From Metellina segmentata (lineage: Eukaryota > Arthropoda > Arachnida > Araneae > Tetragnathidae), in NCBI GenBank assembly GCA_947359465.1, contig OX375876.1, positions 70,314,998 to 70,378,997 of the forward strand: a stretch of 64,000 nucleotides of DNA, given 5' to 3'. The notes under the pieces are model-generated. The model was not told where the DNA came from. It ran no database searches and saw only the letters and a program-made list of their open reading frames with translations. Positions 1-13,126 of this stretch are shown here, piece by piece. The translations under genes were made by a program, and so were the position numbers. Numbering within the stretch: position 1 is the stretch's first letter; every line of letters starts with the position of its first letter.

Positions 1-539
1 CGATTTTACAAGAAATAAATTAACAATGCCAGACCAAATGGTTTTTTGTTTTTGCTTTTCTTCACTGAAATAGTAAGAGCGCAGTTCTGTTTATTTTTTA
101 ATACGAAAGTTGACGGGACGTCACAATCTCTTGCGAATATATAAAAGATATTCAATTTAAAAATATTATTTATTTTAAGAGTATCATATTTTTAGGTATC
201 GATCTAATGTGAAATTTTTCGCAGATTGCAAATCCTTTGAAATTTGTACTCTATCTTTAAGGGTCTAGGATATAGTGTTGTATCAGTGGCTATTTGTCCC
301 AATGTGCATCGGCAAATGTGCCGTATGTGGTGTGTAATTCTTCAAGTTTGTATTTCTGATTTTGACAGTTTGTTATATAAGTGATATGTTCTTCTGGTAA
401 AAACCCAGTCGGGTTGAGCTTTCTTGTAAATAAAGTGATAGGTTTTACTTAAAGAAGAGTTTCTTATTATGCATAAAACCTACACCAAACAGATAGAAAA
501 AAGAACTACATAACTAAAGTTAAAACTTTGTTTTTTATC
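1..539. other. AT-rich stretch, nothing recognised
   Basis: No coding potential, RNA fold or repeat terminus is visible here. It may include the inner part of the Helitron-like element whose 5' end lies at 836, but no CTAG end with a hairpin was found. Confidence 0.4.
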
Positions 540-836
540 GTCTGCTGGAAAATCATCACTCCGCGCAAAATGAAAACGGAAACGGAAAAAATAAATTTAG
601 AATCTGTGATCTTACATGCTGTTGCCGTTCGAAAGAAAACTATAATAATGAAATTGCATTAAACTCATTTTTAAATGTTCTAGATTGAATTTTAAAATTC
701 GCCGCGACCCAAAAATTGCAAGAATTTTGCACTATCTATGTGCTTAATACCATTACTGTAAGTGCCATAGTTTCGTCAGGAACAGAAAACAAGCAAACAG
801 AAAACAGATAAACACTTCCTTTTATAGTAGTAGAGA
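540..836 (-). mobile_element. Truncated Helitron-like element, 5' end
   Basis: Read on the minus strand the right edge is A^TCTCTACTACTATAAAAGG, which has the A^TC form of a Helitron 5' terminus. The same start (TCTCTACTATTATAAAAGG) occurs on the plus strand at 43709. Both copies share an internal segment, here at about 670-700 and there at about 43,848-43,870, built around the motif TTCTAGATTGAATTTTAAAA and its reverse complement. No hairpin plus CTAG 3' end is seen, so the copy is truncated or too decayed to delimit. The family call is inference from the terminus and from the shared body. Confidence 0.45.
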
Positions 837-1560
837 TTACATCAGCCATTTGTAACTGATAGGAATATATGTTCTAAAAACAGTAATGTAAACACCTAAC
901 ATCATACATCTAAATATGGGAAAGAGTAATGTATAAACATTGGTGATTAAAAGCACTCACTCAAAGGAATTATCCAATAAAAAGAGTTTCTCTAATATAC
1001 AAGATGATCAGCAAGAGGGGGGGGGGGCAGATGCTGTATTAGCTATAAAACTTCGTTTCACCCATAGAAAAGAGGCTTTAACTAGAATTTGGATAAAAAA
1101 ATATAAATATATATAATTTTCAAAAATGACATTGATTTTTGTACTTTTGAAGATGAATTTGACAATTGTTCAATGTTTCCAAATGAAAACGAGGACATCA
1201 TAAAACCCACACCAGACATCTAACGAGCCTTCAAAGAAATATTTTGTACATTTGCGGATGTTGAAACATTACTTACATTTTTCTTAACAGTTCCCTTATT
1301 TGATGGACGTTAGGACAAAGATAGTTTTTTGTTTTAAAGCGTGGTAAAAAATTAATAAAGGAGTACTATGGGAAAAGAAATATTAATTAATATAGCCATT
1401 CTGTATTTAGAGCAAAAAATGTAAAGCCGAATTTATAATGCCAAAATAATTGACGAATTCGTAAAAAATAAACCAAGACAGAAATTCATGTAAAAAACTA
1501 TATATTTTTTTTATAAATTTATTTAATGTGTTATGGTGTGGAATTTTTTCTTTTATTTTT
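837..1560. other. Unannotated AT-rich stretch with a G run
   Basis: No gene or element boundary is recognised. A poly-G run of about 10 bases at 1017-1027 is the only low-complexity feature. Confidence 0.4.
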
Positions 1561-1971
1561 GCTATTAACTTAATGAGAGTTTTCTCGGAACTTTTTTCTT
1601 CCTTGAGTTTGAGGCCTCCGAAAATTTTACCGCTTGGGGCCTGCACTTGACTTGGTCCGCCACTGATCGTTGTGCACCCCTTAAAGACCATCTGGACGGG
1701 TAGGAGGCCACTCTTATAAATAGTTTGATATTTACGACTCGCGCGCGTTGCCAGTAGTATAAGTCTTGATTCTGTTTCCTAGCAGTTGCTATGGTCATTG
1801 CAGACCATGCCCATTTCCTCCTCGGTGCAACAAAGCTTACAGATAGGTTCAAAAAATACTGGTGTTATATAGAACAATCATGTCATCCAATCAATGTCTA
1901 GATAGTAGTCGGAATTTAGCACAGTTACCTTTTTCTTTTAAAGTCCGAAATGTCTTTTATAGTACTAGAGA
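1561..1971 (-). mobile_element. Possible Helitron-like 5' end (extent uncertain)
   Basis: On the minus strand the sequence ending at 1971 begins A^TCTCTAGTACTATAAAAG, close to the Helitron-like 5' ends at 836 and 43709. Only the terminus supports this call, and the left limit is arbitrary. Inside it, minus-strand CAGTGGCGGACCAAG at about 1652-1666 resembles a hAT-type tip, but no partner end was found. Confidence 0.3.
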
Positions 1972-4635
1972 TTTTTAGTTTGAAGAGTTTCCCTTCAGTA
2001 ATTCCATGGAGATAACATCTCTAAAAAGCGTTTGGTTGCAAATTTTGTATTCTAAAAAGGGAATTGAGGAATTCAAGTTTGGATGATAGGTTATTCCTAT
2101 TTAGTCAGGTAGGCATTTCCGTTTTCAGTTATTCCGCCGTGAACTAGTATCCACCAGAAGATAATCTGTACTGAAAAAAACTGGTGCATGTGCTTTCTAC
2201 CATTGTATCAAGCCATTGAGAGTCGAAATTCAAATTCTCAAATCATTTCAGTAATAATTTTTTACCTTTTTGAGATGTCTTTCAATTTATTAATATCAAT
2301 CAACATAGTGGTTGTTTTTAGTATGTTTATGAAAACTGCACATAATTTCACCATGCCTTACATATGTACAACATATTGCAGAAGTATGGAAGATATGGTG
2401 TTGGTATAAAATTGAGAAGGACTCAACCTTATTTGTAGATCAGACATTTAGAATAAAGAAAATCAATTTAGAAGGGTAAGCAATAGAAATAAAGGTGATT
2501 TGTTCACCAGGCATTTCCGTACGAATTAGGTTTCAGTTCATTAATGCCTTGAGCTTATCTCGTGGCTGTTTCTTTAGCTTGGGTAAACCTGATCAAATTG
2601 GAATTAAGATGCAACATATACTAGCTAGTATGGATCGGTTTCAAAACTTCAAAGGTTGTAATCTATTTAAATTTACTCGAAAGGTTGCATTTATGTAGTT
2701 GAGATTTAACATTCTGAAAATGGCTCATCTTCCACAAATTTTAACTATTTTTCAAGATTAACGAAACTCTTGCTTCGTACCAAAGGATCGCAAAAAATGT
2801 TAGCACAAAATTAATTTAATGTTTTAATAATACATAATAAATATTTAATAAAAATGCTAGATTGAATTTCTGTAAATTTCCCCCCTCAGAAACCTGCTTC
2901 ATTACCAAATGTTTAATTACTCAATGAAAAGTGCTTAGTGAAGGACTTGTAGTTTCAGTTTGTGCGCCGCTATGCTAACCCGCCAAGTGGCTCTGACAAG
3001 ATATCCTGTCCATTAAGGTATTGCCTATTCTGTTGATACTTGAAAAACTATTAGATATTAAGATATTAAAGACATTTTTTTATGGTGACGTGATCAAGAT
3101 ATGGTCAGTTTTCTTCAAATTCCAAGTTATCTCGTCCATCAAGATCTGGTCAGTTTTTTCTACTGCCGAGTGCCGAGATATCTCGCCCATTAAGTATTGT
3201 TAATGGCGAGATACTTTATATATATACAACCACCATGAGGGTTCGAAACCGAAAAGTATTCAAGCAACTAGGTAAACAGAAGCACTATGCAGCCAGAACT
3301 TACAACTTACCGGTTCGATCAACCACTCTATGATACAAAAATATATATTACTCATTCCGTAGACTGATATGGCGTTCAGCCACCGCTTCGATATTTAATA
3401 GCGATTGCTGAAATAACTGCGTATTTCTATATAGTACACTTTGTGTCACTGCAGAAATAAAAGGGGTGTGTGTGTGTAGTGTACCATAAGTCATAAATAA
3501 ACTCCACCATTTTTTTTTTCAGGAATGTACCTTAAGAACGAAAATTTACTGAATATCTATACTCTATAGAAAAATTATTAAAATTATTAAAAATCAAAAT
3601 ACGTATAAAGAGTCAACAGGTTAAATATTTTAACTTGGAATTTTATTTCAAATAACTTTTACCAACTAGCAGAATTATCCGGGCGATGCTCGGATTAAAT
3701 TAGCGATTGAAAGTGCTTCAAAAAATCACTTTTCTCTAAAATGGAAAAATTCAAGTATTATAGGAAAGGCGAATGTACAAAATAGAGTAGGTAAGTCAAA
3801 ATAATTTTTGTAACTCTATTTTTACATTCTTATAACTTCTAAAATTTTATTTGGACGAAATACTTGTACTTGCTTATGTAAATGTAAGACAAAACTGCTG
3901 AAGATGATAGTGAGATGATTATTACAGAAGTCGATTTTGAGTTATGGAGCGATTTTAAATGCCGTTAAAGTGGGTGTTAATTTCCTGAAAAAATGACAAA
4001 CGTAAATGTATTGTTAAAACTTCCATTCTGTATGTCCAATAACACACTTTCTTTAATTAAATGTGTTGAGTACAGACGATAATAAGTTAATAAATTACAA
4101 TTTTTCAAAAAACGGAAAGCTAATTTTACCATTTACGTTTTTAAAAATAAAACTCAATGTTTATATCGAATTTTTGAGGTAACCACAGAGAGAGTTGAAT
4201 AAAAATAACTTCAACTCGTATGGTTAACAGCCTCCATCTTCTGTTAATGAATCAAAATTTTAATATTTCAACAGTCCTATTTAGAATACTTTATAACTTG
4301 ATATTATTTCATAAGATCAGCAAATTTTAATTTAAAACTCGCTTTACTCCAACTGGTATGCAATTTCAAATTAGTTTATGTGGACTTTTTTTGTAGATTC
4401 AGACATTCGGTATCTAAGTGGAAACTACATACCTACTTAGAGTGATAAATAGTGCTTCTTGATTGTGTTGAGTACATATTTCCATCAAATACAATAATGT
4501 AATTCGAATCTTCCAAACCAAATGAAAATTTTACTGATATGATGAATAAATCAATATTCTGCCATAAACATAAGCAATAGGTCCTTATAAAAATAAAAAA
4601 AAAGGATACTAGAAGGGATATTATATTTTGCTCCA
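1972..4635. other. Unannotated stretch with a degenerate short repeat
   Basis: No gene is recognised. Between about 2990 and 3205 a short phrase recurs imperfectly (CATTAAG, GATATCTCGCCC, ATCTGGTCAGTTTT). The same phrase appears again near 38,405-38,480, so it is an interspersed or locally duplicated repeat of unknown type. Confidence 0.35.
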
Positions 4636-5475
4636 TATCAAATTTCGGCAAGGGTGAGAGACCACTCCTTTTGTTGATCACAGAATAAATATGTCTGACA
4701 AATCTCCAGTTGCTGTTCCTCCATACATAATGTACGTATCTGGGAAGTCAAATGACATAGCAGACATGTTGTCAAGACCACCTCGTCAACATAATGAACC
4801 CTCTTGTGAAATATGCACGGTAACGATAGAATTACCTTCAAAGAACCCAAAATAAACCAGAGAAAACAATTGAAGGATCTTGATCATCAAAATATTGTAG
4901 ATTGTTTTTTACAAGTGGAAAATCGTGAAGAATTAGTGAATTCAACTGATCATGGATACATGATGAATCAAGGCATCCTCTATCGATATGCACCGAAATA
5001 TGATACTGAAGATGTACAACTGGTTGTCCCCTCTCACGAAAGGAACAGGGTATTACAAGACCATCACGATGATAGTACAGCAGGCCCTTATGGCACAGAA
5101 GGAACTTTGAAGAGAATTTCAAAGCGGTATTATTTGACTGAGATGAGAAAATTCATTGCCGATTATGTGAAAAACTGTTGTGATTGTAATAGATCGAAGT
5201 CATCAAACCTGAAGCCTGCAGGTCAGTTGCAAACACCTGTTTATTCACAGAGATTTGAGAGTCTAGTCACAGATCTTTTTGGCCCTTTTCTAGGAACTAA
5301 AAATGTAAAAAAATAAGGATATTTGTTGTTGAGGATTGTCAAGGTGGGTAGAACTCTTTGCTTTTCAAAATTCAAGAGCCAGGGTGTGTGCAATAACGCT
5401 AACAGAGGATGTCATTCTTAGGTATGGTTTACCTCGACATATTATTAGTGACAATGGGGCCCAATATGTTAGTTA
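4636..5475 (+). pseudogene. Gypsy-type pol fragment (RNase H tail to integrase core)
   Basis: This is a remnant of a Ty3/Gypsy polyprotein. At 4738-4784 the frame reads SGKSNDIADMLSRPP, matching the end of RNase H just before integrase. From 4813 to 5316 an open stretch of 167 codons covers the integrase zinc-binding domain (HH around VLQDHHDD, then CCDC) and the start of the catalytic core (VTDLFGPF). After a stop, the core continues as VEDC-RWVELFAF and RYGLPRHIISDNGAQYV up to about 5470, so both catalytic Asp contexts are visible. A frame change lies between 4800 and 4860, a stop follows 5316, and the second zinc-binding His motif (normally GHLG) reads GPYG. No LTRs, RT or gag flank it. 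It is dead and belongs to a different lineage from the element at 11.5-17.8 kb, where integrase precedes RT. Confidence 0.85.
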
Positions 5476-8400
5476 GTGTGCAATAAAGCAATAATTGTGC
5501 ATCATCTTAAATATTAATAATTATTGAAATCTACATAAAAAGGAAGGTGTAGATGTTTTAGAGGGAAGTTTCTATTAATCACTTTTTCTATCTAAACGAA
5601 ATATCGGCGTTGTATATGGTGAAGGTACGAAACATGAAACCAATCTTGTGTTTGTAGGACAAGCTGCGTCAAACACAGTACGAACAACGTTTACTAATGG
5701 ATACAATAAAGAGACTGCCAAAGAAGAAACATCCATCCAGGGTAATAAGTTACAGAAATGCAGTCTACTCCATCTACAGTTTTCATTTGCAAGCGTATGA
5801 ACGAACCCACTAACCCAAGTTCGCCTCAAGCAATACTGAGTAAATATTTATGTGGATTAAAAACTTTCTATGTGTATATATGTTACTTGACATACTTACA
5901 ATTACTTATAAATGCACAAATAGGAATATGTATGCTTATTCTATTTATCAATTAAATATAATTGCATTCCACAAGCTTTTTCACATATGTGAGGTTTATA
6001 CTGCTTATTTGTCTCTGAAAATCCTATTGAAAGGGTTAAATGTTTTTAAAAAGTAAGTTCTAAATAAAAGGGAGGGTGTTTTTAAGTTATTTTTTAACCT
6101 ATCTGCTGCAATAACTTGTTCTAGTTTCTTTTTAATATTCTGGAGATTTGTTAGAAAATTTAAGGTTACTATAATGAGTGCTAATCAATTGAAGATTGTT
6201 GTTTTAGTTCATCTTAAAATGAAAAAAACATGAATGTGTCGGAAGGAATTGTCAAGAAAGAAGACATGTTTCAGCAGTAAGAGGTTCGGAGTAGGTTTAA
6301 AGTAAGATTATCTGTAATTGGTATCAGTACATATGCACTTACATTTTTATTGCAAGAAGTTTTGAATAAAACTGATAAAACACCTCCTTACACATTGCAT
6401 AATATATGTAAAACATGCACGAAAAACTTTAACACTTTTCAACTTTTCAATTAGATACCCATGCAGATGTTTTATACACTACACTTTTGCTGCAATTATG
6501 TAAATTATGAGAAATTTAAAGTTTATTAATCTTGAAAGCTAGGAAGGCGACACACAGATCAGATAAGTCTTACGTTCGTTACATTTCAAGAGAAAGTTAA
6601 CATTTTCCCACAACAGAAGACAATCTTTTTTCAATGAGGTTTGCAAGTTAAAGCAGAGAGATATTAGAGAAATATTTAAATTTTAAAAGTCAAGCCTTTA
6701 CCTTAAAGTGAAGGAAGCGTCTCTAAAGAGAAGAAGTGATTATATTCGGTAATAAATTATTTTGCGGTCCCTGAAAGAAGCATTTAATTTGTCGCAAGTG
6801 CGGATCATAACGTATAATTTATAAATGTAATTAAAATAATTGTATGTATATTTTATGTAGAAACCTGGAATCTTTTAGAGATACATTAGTCTAAAAAACC
6901 TTTTTAAATAAACGTTAATTAAACCACATAATATTTCCTTGTAAGATTTAGACCGTTTGAAAAGGTACAGGTCGTATTCGTTGTTGCTAATATAAACGAT
7001 CCTTTCTAAATGAATTAATGTAGCCAGCATTTAAGAGCAATTTGAATTCTCTCGACTTTCAAAATTATTGTATAAGAAGCAGTTAAAAAAGTCACTATAT
7101 CAATGTATAACAAACTGTTAAAAAAGTCACCATATGAATGTATAACAAAAGCCAAAGTCACCATACCAGTTAAAAACATTAACAAGACATTTATAATAAC
7201 CTTATAAGTGTGTCAACAAAATATTTTATCCTTATTTTTATTTACAGTGGTTTAAACTGGCAGTAAATTTTGAAGGTTCTTGCATATTTACCTATAGATG
7301 AGTTAAAAATTTATCAGTGGATGTTTTCATTATTGGACGATATATTTAGAAATACTTCGTAATCTTTTCAATTGATATTTTTACAAAATTCGTAGCTGCT
7401 TACTCTTTGGATGCTCATAACAATGTGATTGTTTGAGTTTTAGAAATAGTTTTTTTGTACAAAAATAAGTCTGCAATAATTCATTTGGTCACTTCATTGT
7501 ATATATGAAACAAATCAATTCTACCTTATATTGTTGTACACTAATTTACAAGAAGAATGCAACGAATGCTGCACTATTGAGAAGTAATGAAGCACTAAAC
7601 TAGAGCTAAATCTAAACTTTGGTTGGTAGTTTAACAAACATTGCACTGTAACAACAAACACAACATGCTATTCGCACTATAGTGTACGAAAAAATTATTG
7701 CAAAAAGTAATGGTGTTTAGACTATTATAAAGGTCAGTTTGGCTTTTGGGGAATTGCGAATGACCTTTAAATTCATTTCCTATTAAAACGACGATTTTAC
7801 AAGGTATTAATGAAGATAGTTTTTCAATCAATATTTTTGTATTTGTAGCACTCTTACACCAGGAATGTGATATTTCTTAATTCCACAATCATTATAAGAT
7901 GCTTACAAAAAATATTGAGCACACGTAGCTTATTTTAAAATAAACATAATCAGTACTGACAAACAAAGTTAATCGATTACAATTTTTCAAAAACGAAAGT
8001 TAAATTATACATCGTTTTTCAAAAGAAAATCAATGTTTTCGAAGAATATCTGAGATAGCTTCAACTCTTAAAGAAGAAAATATCGATCTTCCGTCGCTAA
8101 TGTCACTGAGACAAAAACTTTCGGCTTTGAATTCGAAATTTAACTTACTCCAATTGCCATGTAGTTTTAAATAGATTCTTAATGACACTTCATTTTGTTA
8201 ATTCAAAGATTTGGTATGTAAGTGGACTTCATACACATTTATAATAAGATATATTGTTTCTTGACTACTGAGTACAGCTTCCATTTTAATACCATAGTAT
8301 AATCTGAAAACTGATTAACAAATGAAAATTTTACCTATTTTTACTGCCACACTCTGAGCACGATGTATTTTTATCGTTAACTGTATTGTTTAGAAATAAC

Positions 8401-11096
8401 TTTGTTTTAGTTTTATCCTCTTTTAAAGAAGACATTGCCGTTTTGTTTTATAGGTTTTATTTGCTTTCAATCTTTTAATATTTCATTTAATTGATGTATA
8501 GTATACTTTCTTGTATATTATTTTTAAATTTTTGAAAAAACTCTTAATTTTGTGCAAATTTTTTTTTATTACGATTAAATTTTATTTCTCTAAGTTTAAT
8601 GGTTTAACAGTTATAAAATGCCAGTGTTGCAAATTCTTATTCTGAGAAAATTAAATTAAAGTTAAGCTAAAATGATTAAAACTGAAATAATTAGAAAGGC
8701 TTTATGGAACAAAATGATAGGAATATTTGTCATGCTTTTTTTTGCCAGAATCTGCACATTTTAGTTTCTTAATTCGTCGAAATTCAAAATCGATCATTTT
8801 TATTAATTTTAAAAGTACCGTGCCCCATTTAGTCCAAGGAATAAGTAGTAGTGAACATTTTGAATATTTAGAGGCGTTATGAATATGAAAAGACTGAAAT
8901 TTAAGTTTCCTTTAATTACTTCAAAGTACCTTTGTACGTTTCCAGTGATTATTTATACATATCATTATACGGTAAAATGTATTATTTATAGCTATCCGAA
9001 TATTTCTTACAAAGAATCAAAGTTTTGCTCTTTTCGTATCAATAAAGTTTCCACTGAATACATAGATAAATAATATTAAAGATGGTACATATAACGACTC
9101 ATAAAAAATTTTTGCATATTATAACTTATGTTTTAAAAATGAGAACTTACCATTTTTAGATTGAATAATTCATGCATTTTCAAGATTATTCCAGTGAAAT
9201 AAAAATAAATAACTAGAGAAAAGAAACCATTCGAATGTGAAAACAGCAAGAATTACTTGCATTTCCTTTAAAATAAAAAATAAAAACATTTATTTCATTA
9301 CACTTCGCTATGAACAAATAAAACTCAAGTGAAAGAAAACGATCATAGTCAAAATATTCAGAACAAACGTACGTATATATTTAGATATTAGTTACCCCAA
9401 GCCTGAGCCAAAGAAAGCTACCTTTGTTGTTCTGCTTGACAAATGAGCGCAGAAAATGAAACAGGCCCTGAAGAAACGGCATTTGCAACAAAACAAACAC
9501 TGCATTAAACTCCTGTAAGAAATACCACTCCAACTTTTAGACGAAAAAAAGCCAAGGGAAGAAAAATCTGCATATTTTATTTGTCCTGTTTAGAGCACGA
9601 ACACCAAACAAAAGAAAGCATGGCATAAAAGAAACTGAAAAAACTACTTTAAAATAGAATAAAAAGTCAAAATTGAAGGCCAGTGTTCTGAACGTTGGTA
9701 TGCGAAGGATGTTTCCAATAACGCACCAAAGAAATTGCATTTTTCTTCAAAACTTTTTTTTCTACTACGGCGTGATGCAGACACATCCGTATATATATAT
9801 ATATATATGAGGATATATATCTATGTGGTGGAATAGACGTCTATGAGGACAACGCATGTTGGGACGTGCACAGAGAACAAAACGTTGAAAGAAGATGCAC
9901 TTTGAAAAAGGACCCTGTATTCCTAGTATTCTATTTTGATTCTTTCCTTTTTGATTATTCGGAAAATATAAACGAACGGCTGTAGCGTAAGGTGGCATTT
10001 GGCTTCTTTTTCTTACAGCTGTCTGTTGTCGAAATGGACACAGCTGTAGGGAACAAAGGCGTAAGGCGGGGAAATATTCAACGACCCTATCGAATGCGAC
10101 TGATGCGCTCAGCCATCAGACTGCGACTGATGCTTCATGTCGGAAAACTGCAATTTTCACGTGAGATACGCTATGGTTAACAGGCGATGCAACTTCCGGA
10201 TCATGGCACAAAGGTTTTGTTGTAATTGCTTTATTGTACTTACGGGAACTTGTTCACTTTCTTTTGCTGATGTGAATTAAGATGTGCCCTCACACAGGGC
10301 GAGATGTATGTGGAATGGATCATATGGATGGATAAAGCAAAAATACGATTTTTCTTTAAAGTCAATTATAGAAGCTCTAATAATGACAAAATTAATTTTA
10401 ATATTTATTTTTATCCAACTTATTTGTTTTCTCTTTCCATCATTTCTTGAGATATTTGAACTTTTCTATGATATAGAAAAGGGAATTTTCGGATCACTTT
10501 AAATCAACATTTGTAATTCAACCAGAACACCACCCTTGTAATTCTACAATTATATTTATGTAATGTTGTTGTTGTTGTTACTAATCCCCGACATGGTCTC
10601 TTTAAATTATACCAAGTCCACAAGTCCATAAACCCCCAAAAAGTCAAAGAAAAGTAGAGGTTCCGAAAAAACCTTGTCCAGAGTAAAGTCATTTATGTAA
10701 TTACATCTATCAATGACTTGATACCAATTCGAGGTAAAACAATCCTATTTCTCGAAGGGAGAATTAAGATCGTAGTAGGAAAAAAAACAAATTTATCCTT
10801 GCATGCACCTACTGAAAATTTGGGAAACGGTTTTGTACTAGAGACTGACCACTTCTCGGTAATTTTTGACACGATACTACACCACAGTGAGGGTAAATGT
10901 GACGCGTTCTATATTTCTCCTGCGACCACTAAATAAAAATAAATTTAAATTATATTTTATACTTATCAAATTTAAAATGAATTCTACGCCTCCCTGTGAT
11001 TTATTGATTGAGTGCTTACACGCCAAACAGATCCAACCTTGGATACGAGTACCATGTAAATGTGAGATTCCTGTTGTTAGAGTATCCCTTAATATA
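5476..11096. other. Long AT-rich stretch, no recognisable gene
   Basis: No coding region, element terminus or RNA gene could be supported. Small features only: a short tandem phrase at 7083-7165 (TTAAAAAAGTCAC and AATGTATAACAAA twice), a TA dinucleotide run near 9790-9808, a GTT run at 10,564-10,577, and a polypyrimidine tract ending in TACAG near 10,017 that resembles a splice acceptor but has no convincing exon after it. Confidence 0.4.
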
Positions 11097-11496
11097 CCGA
11101 GTGTTGCAAAAAGGACTAGATTTGAAATGGTATAACTACTACACCGTGACAGATAGAAATATGAAACAAGTGGCACATTTAATGGGTAGATCTGAAATTT
11201 GAAACAGACTGGTTTAAAAATTAGTTACAATTTTGACTAATAGATGGTGGTGCAGTCTTAGTAAGCATGGAATTAAGCTGAGAACTAGCTATTTTTCAAA
11301 CTTCTGTTTCGTTCCCTGACAAAATGTACCTGGTAGTTTAGTAGTAACCTGTTGAAGGAGAAAATTCGAGTCACACTCATGTGTTCATTGGAACAACGAT
11401 GATGAGCCAGATACTTCGTGGTTTATGAAAGACGGTGCGCGAACACACCATATTTCTACAATGCTCATCTTCCTTGATGAAAGTCTCAGTGACACA

Positions 11497-11937
11497 GTAG
11501 TGGTCCGAGGCCGATGGTTGTTGATGAACTCCGTCGTGAAAGTTTAGTAAAAGACTCAAAAGACACAGAGTCAAAATTCTATATTTGGAGTATATTTTAC
11601 TAAATTTAATCGATCGTCACGTAAGTTACATGTAGTATAAAGTAGCAATTACATTTGGATAGGCATTCAAAAGTGTAACTTTCCTCCCACCGGCTGTATA
11701 AAATCTTTACTTGATCTATTGTTCTAAAAATGGATTTTATCTTTTAGTTGTCTCGGTAACTATTTATTGCTCTGACTTTTTAATTGGCTTTTGCCGCACT
11801 TCCTCGGCTTGAAATCTTGTGGACGTTTCTTTTAATTGAAAAAGCTTTGTTCTTAGGTTGCCAGCTTGGCGTTTTCTATGTAGGGTTGCCAACTTGGCGT
11901 TTCACTTCTTGTAAGATGCGAGATGGCGAACCTTACA
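11497..11937 (-). repeat. 3' LTR of the Gmr1-like element
   Basis: This 441-bp copy matches 17321-17761 except for one substitution near 11,718. On the minus strand it begins TGTAAGGTTCGCC and ends near GGACCACTAC. The purine-rich GGAGGGACA just before it on the minus strand (11938-11947) is the likely polypurine tract. Confidence 0.92.
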
Positions 11938-12227
11938 TGTCCCTCCGGGGAAGCACATCCATCACTTAAGTCATAAGTGATGATGCTGCTGCCAATCGCC
12001 ATCTAGAATCATAACTAAAAGTCATAATCAATTAGCTGGTCTTCATTACGATATCCAGTCCTTCGAGAGAAGCGTGAGAGCTCAAAAAAATATCTACATT
12101 AACATTCATGAACTCCCACATAAAATACATAATACAAGTCACAAGAACGTTATCAAAATTATCTAAATCAGATTACAGTTTCGAGAAGAAAAAAAATATA
12201 TACATATTTATATGAACTGAATAAAAA

Positions 12228-12935
12228 CTAGGGTTCATCAATTTTGATGCGCGATAAGGCATCTGCATTGCCATGCTTACTACCCTTTCTGTACAATATA
12301 TTCATGTTATATCTTTGCAATGCCAAAGCCCAACGTGCAAGTTTTGCACCCTGTGGCATTCCCTGGGTCAAATAAGTAAGGGGGTTATGATCGGAGACAA
12401 TTTGGACTTGTGCTCCAAATATCCAAGTGTCAAATTTTTTCAACGCACTTAGAACAGCATACGCCTCCCGTTCGATAGTGGCCCAACGAGTTTGGCATGG
12501 GGTGAGTTTTCTACTGTAAAAGGCGATAGGACGTTCTTTTCCGTCTTCGTCTTGCTGAGCTAGACACGCTCCAATCGCTGTTGCAGAAGCATCGGTGTAC
12601 AACTGGTATGGCTGATCTAACACTGGAGTATATAAGAATGGAATTTCCGTCAGCCTTTGCTTCAATTGTTGGAAGCTTGCTTCCTCTTCATCACTCCAAG
12701 GTATTTTGTTGGGCACCCTTTTCTTTGTTAAGTTTGTTAAGGGTAAAACCAAGGACGAGAAATCCTGAATGTACTCCCGATAGTAGCTTGCCAGACCAAT
12801 TATGCCTCTTAACTCTTTCTTAGTAGTTGGACGTGCTAAGTTCTGCATGGCTTCGATTTTCTGGGGATCTGGTGCATGTCTTCCGGAACCTACAATGTGT
12901 CCCAGGAACCTCACTTGTTTTTTACGAACTCGCAC
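12228..12935 (-). pseudogene. pol 3' segment: end of RT and RNase H
   Basis: An open frame of about 235 codons continues the reverse transcriptase after a frame break. It opens with VRFLGHIVG (RT thumb side), then the tether region KKELRGIIGLASYYREYI. RNase H follows: LYTDASATAIGACLAQ (first Asp), the catalytic Glu in TIEREAYAVLSALKKF, SDHNPLTYL, and a final GSKHGNADALSRI. It ends with a stop near 12,228 and no integrase follows. The break from the upstream frame lies at the T6 run 12918-12923 on the plus strand, where a one-base change separates the frames. The product acts in the virus-like particle, removing the RNA strand during cDNA synthesis. Confidence 0.9.
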
Positions 12936-13126
12936 TTTTTAAGATTGACTGTTAATCCAACGGTCTGTAGAGTTCTCAGCACGTCTCTGATGTGACGCAA
13001 GTGATTCTCCCACGAGCTGTAAAAAATGGCCAGATCGTCGATATACGCACGGCAGTACTTTCTGTGTGTCTTAAGTACTTTGTCTATGGACTTTTGGAAA
13101 AGTACTTCCAGCATTTTTAAGTCCAA
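12911..13126 (-). pseudogene. pol middle segment: RT catalytic core (YIDD)
   Basis: This short open stretch carries the reverse transcriptase catalytic motif as CRAYIDDLAIFYSSWENHLRH, followed by LTVNLKKCEF. The YIDD box is the usual metal-binding pair of the Ty3/Gypsy palm domain, and the rest of RT lies in the frames on either side. It is separated from the upstream frame by a one-base change at the GG/AAAA junction 13096-13101 and from the RNase H frame by another at 12918-12923. Catalytic residues are intact, so the only visible damage here is to the reading frame. Confidence 0.9.

Noticed and set aside
1561..1690. hAT element end (CAGTGGCGGACC on the minus strand)
   Set aside because: No matching second end or 8-bp duplication was found.
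9765..10180. Possible exon after a polypyrimidine tract and TACAG
   Set aside because: The open stretch is short, has no recognisable domain and lacks a convincing donor or partner exon.
10718..10936. LINE endonuclease fragment suggested by SLHAPTEN
   Set aside because: Only one short motif resembles the HAPT region of apurinic-type endonucleases; no catalytic residues or neighbouring RT support it.
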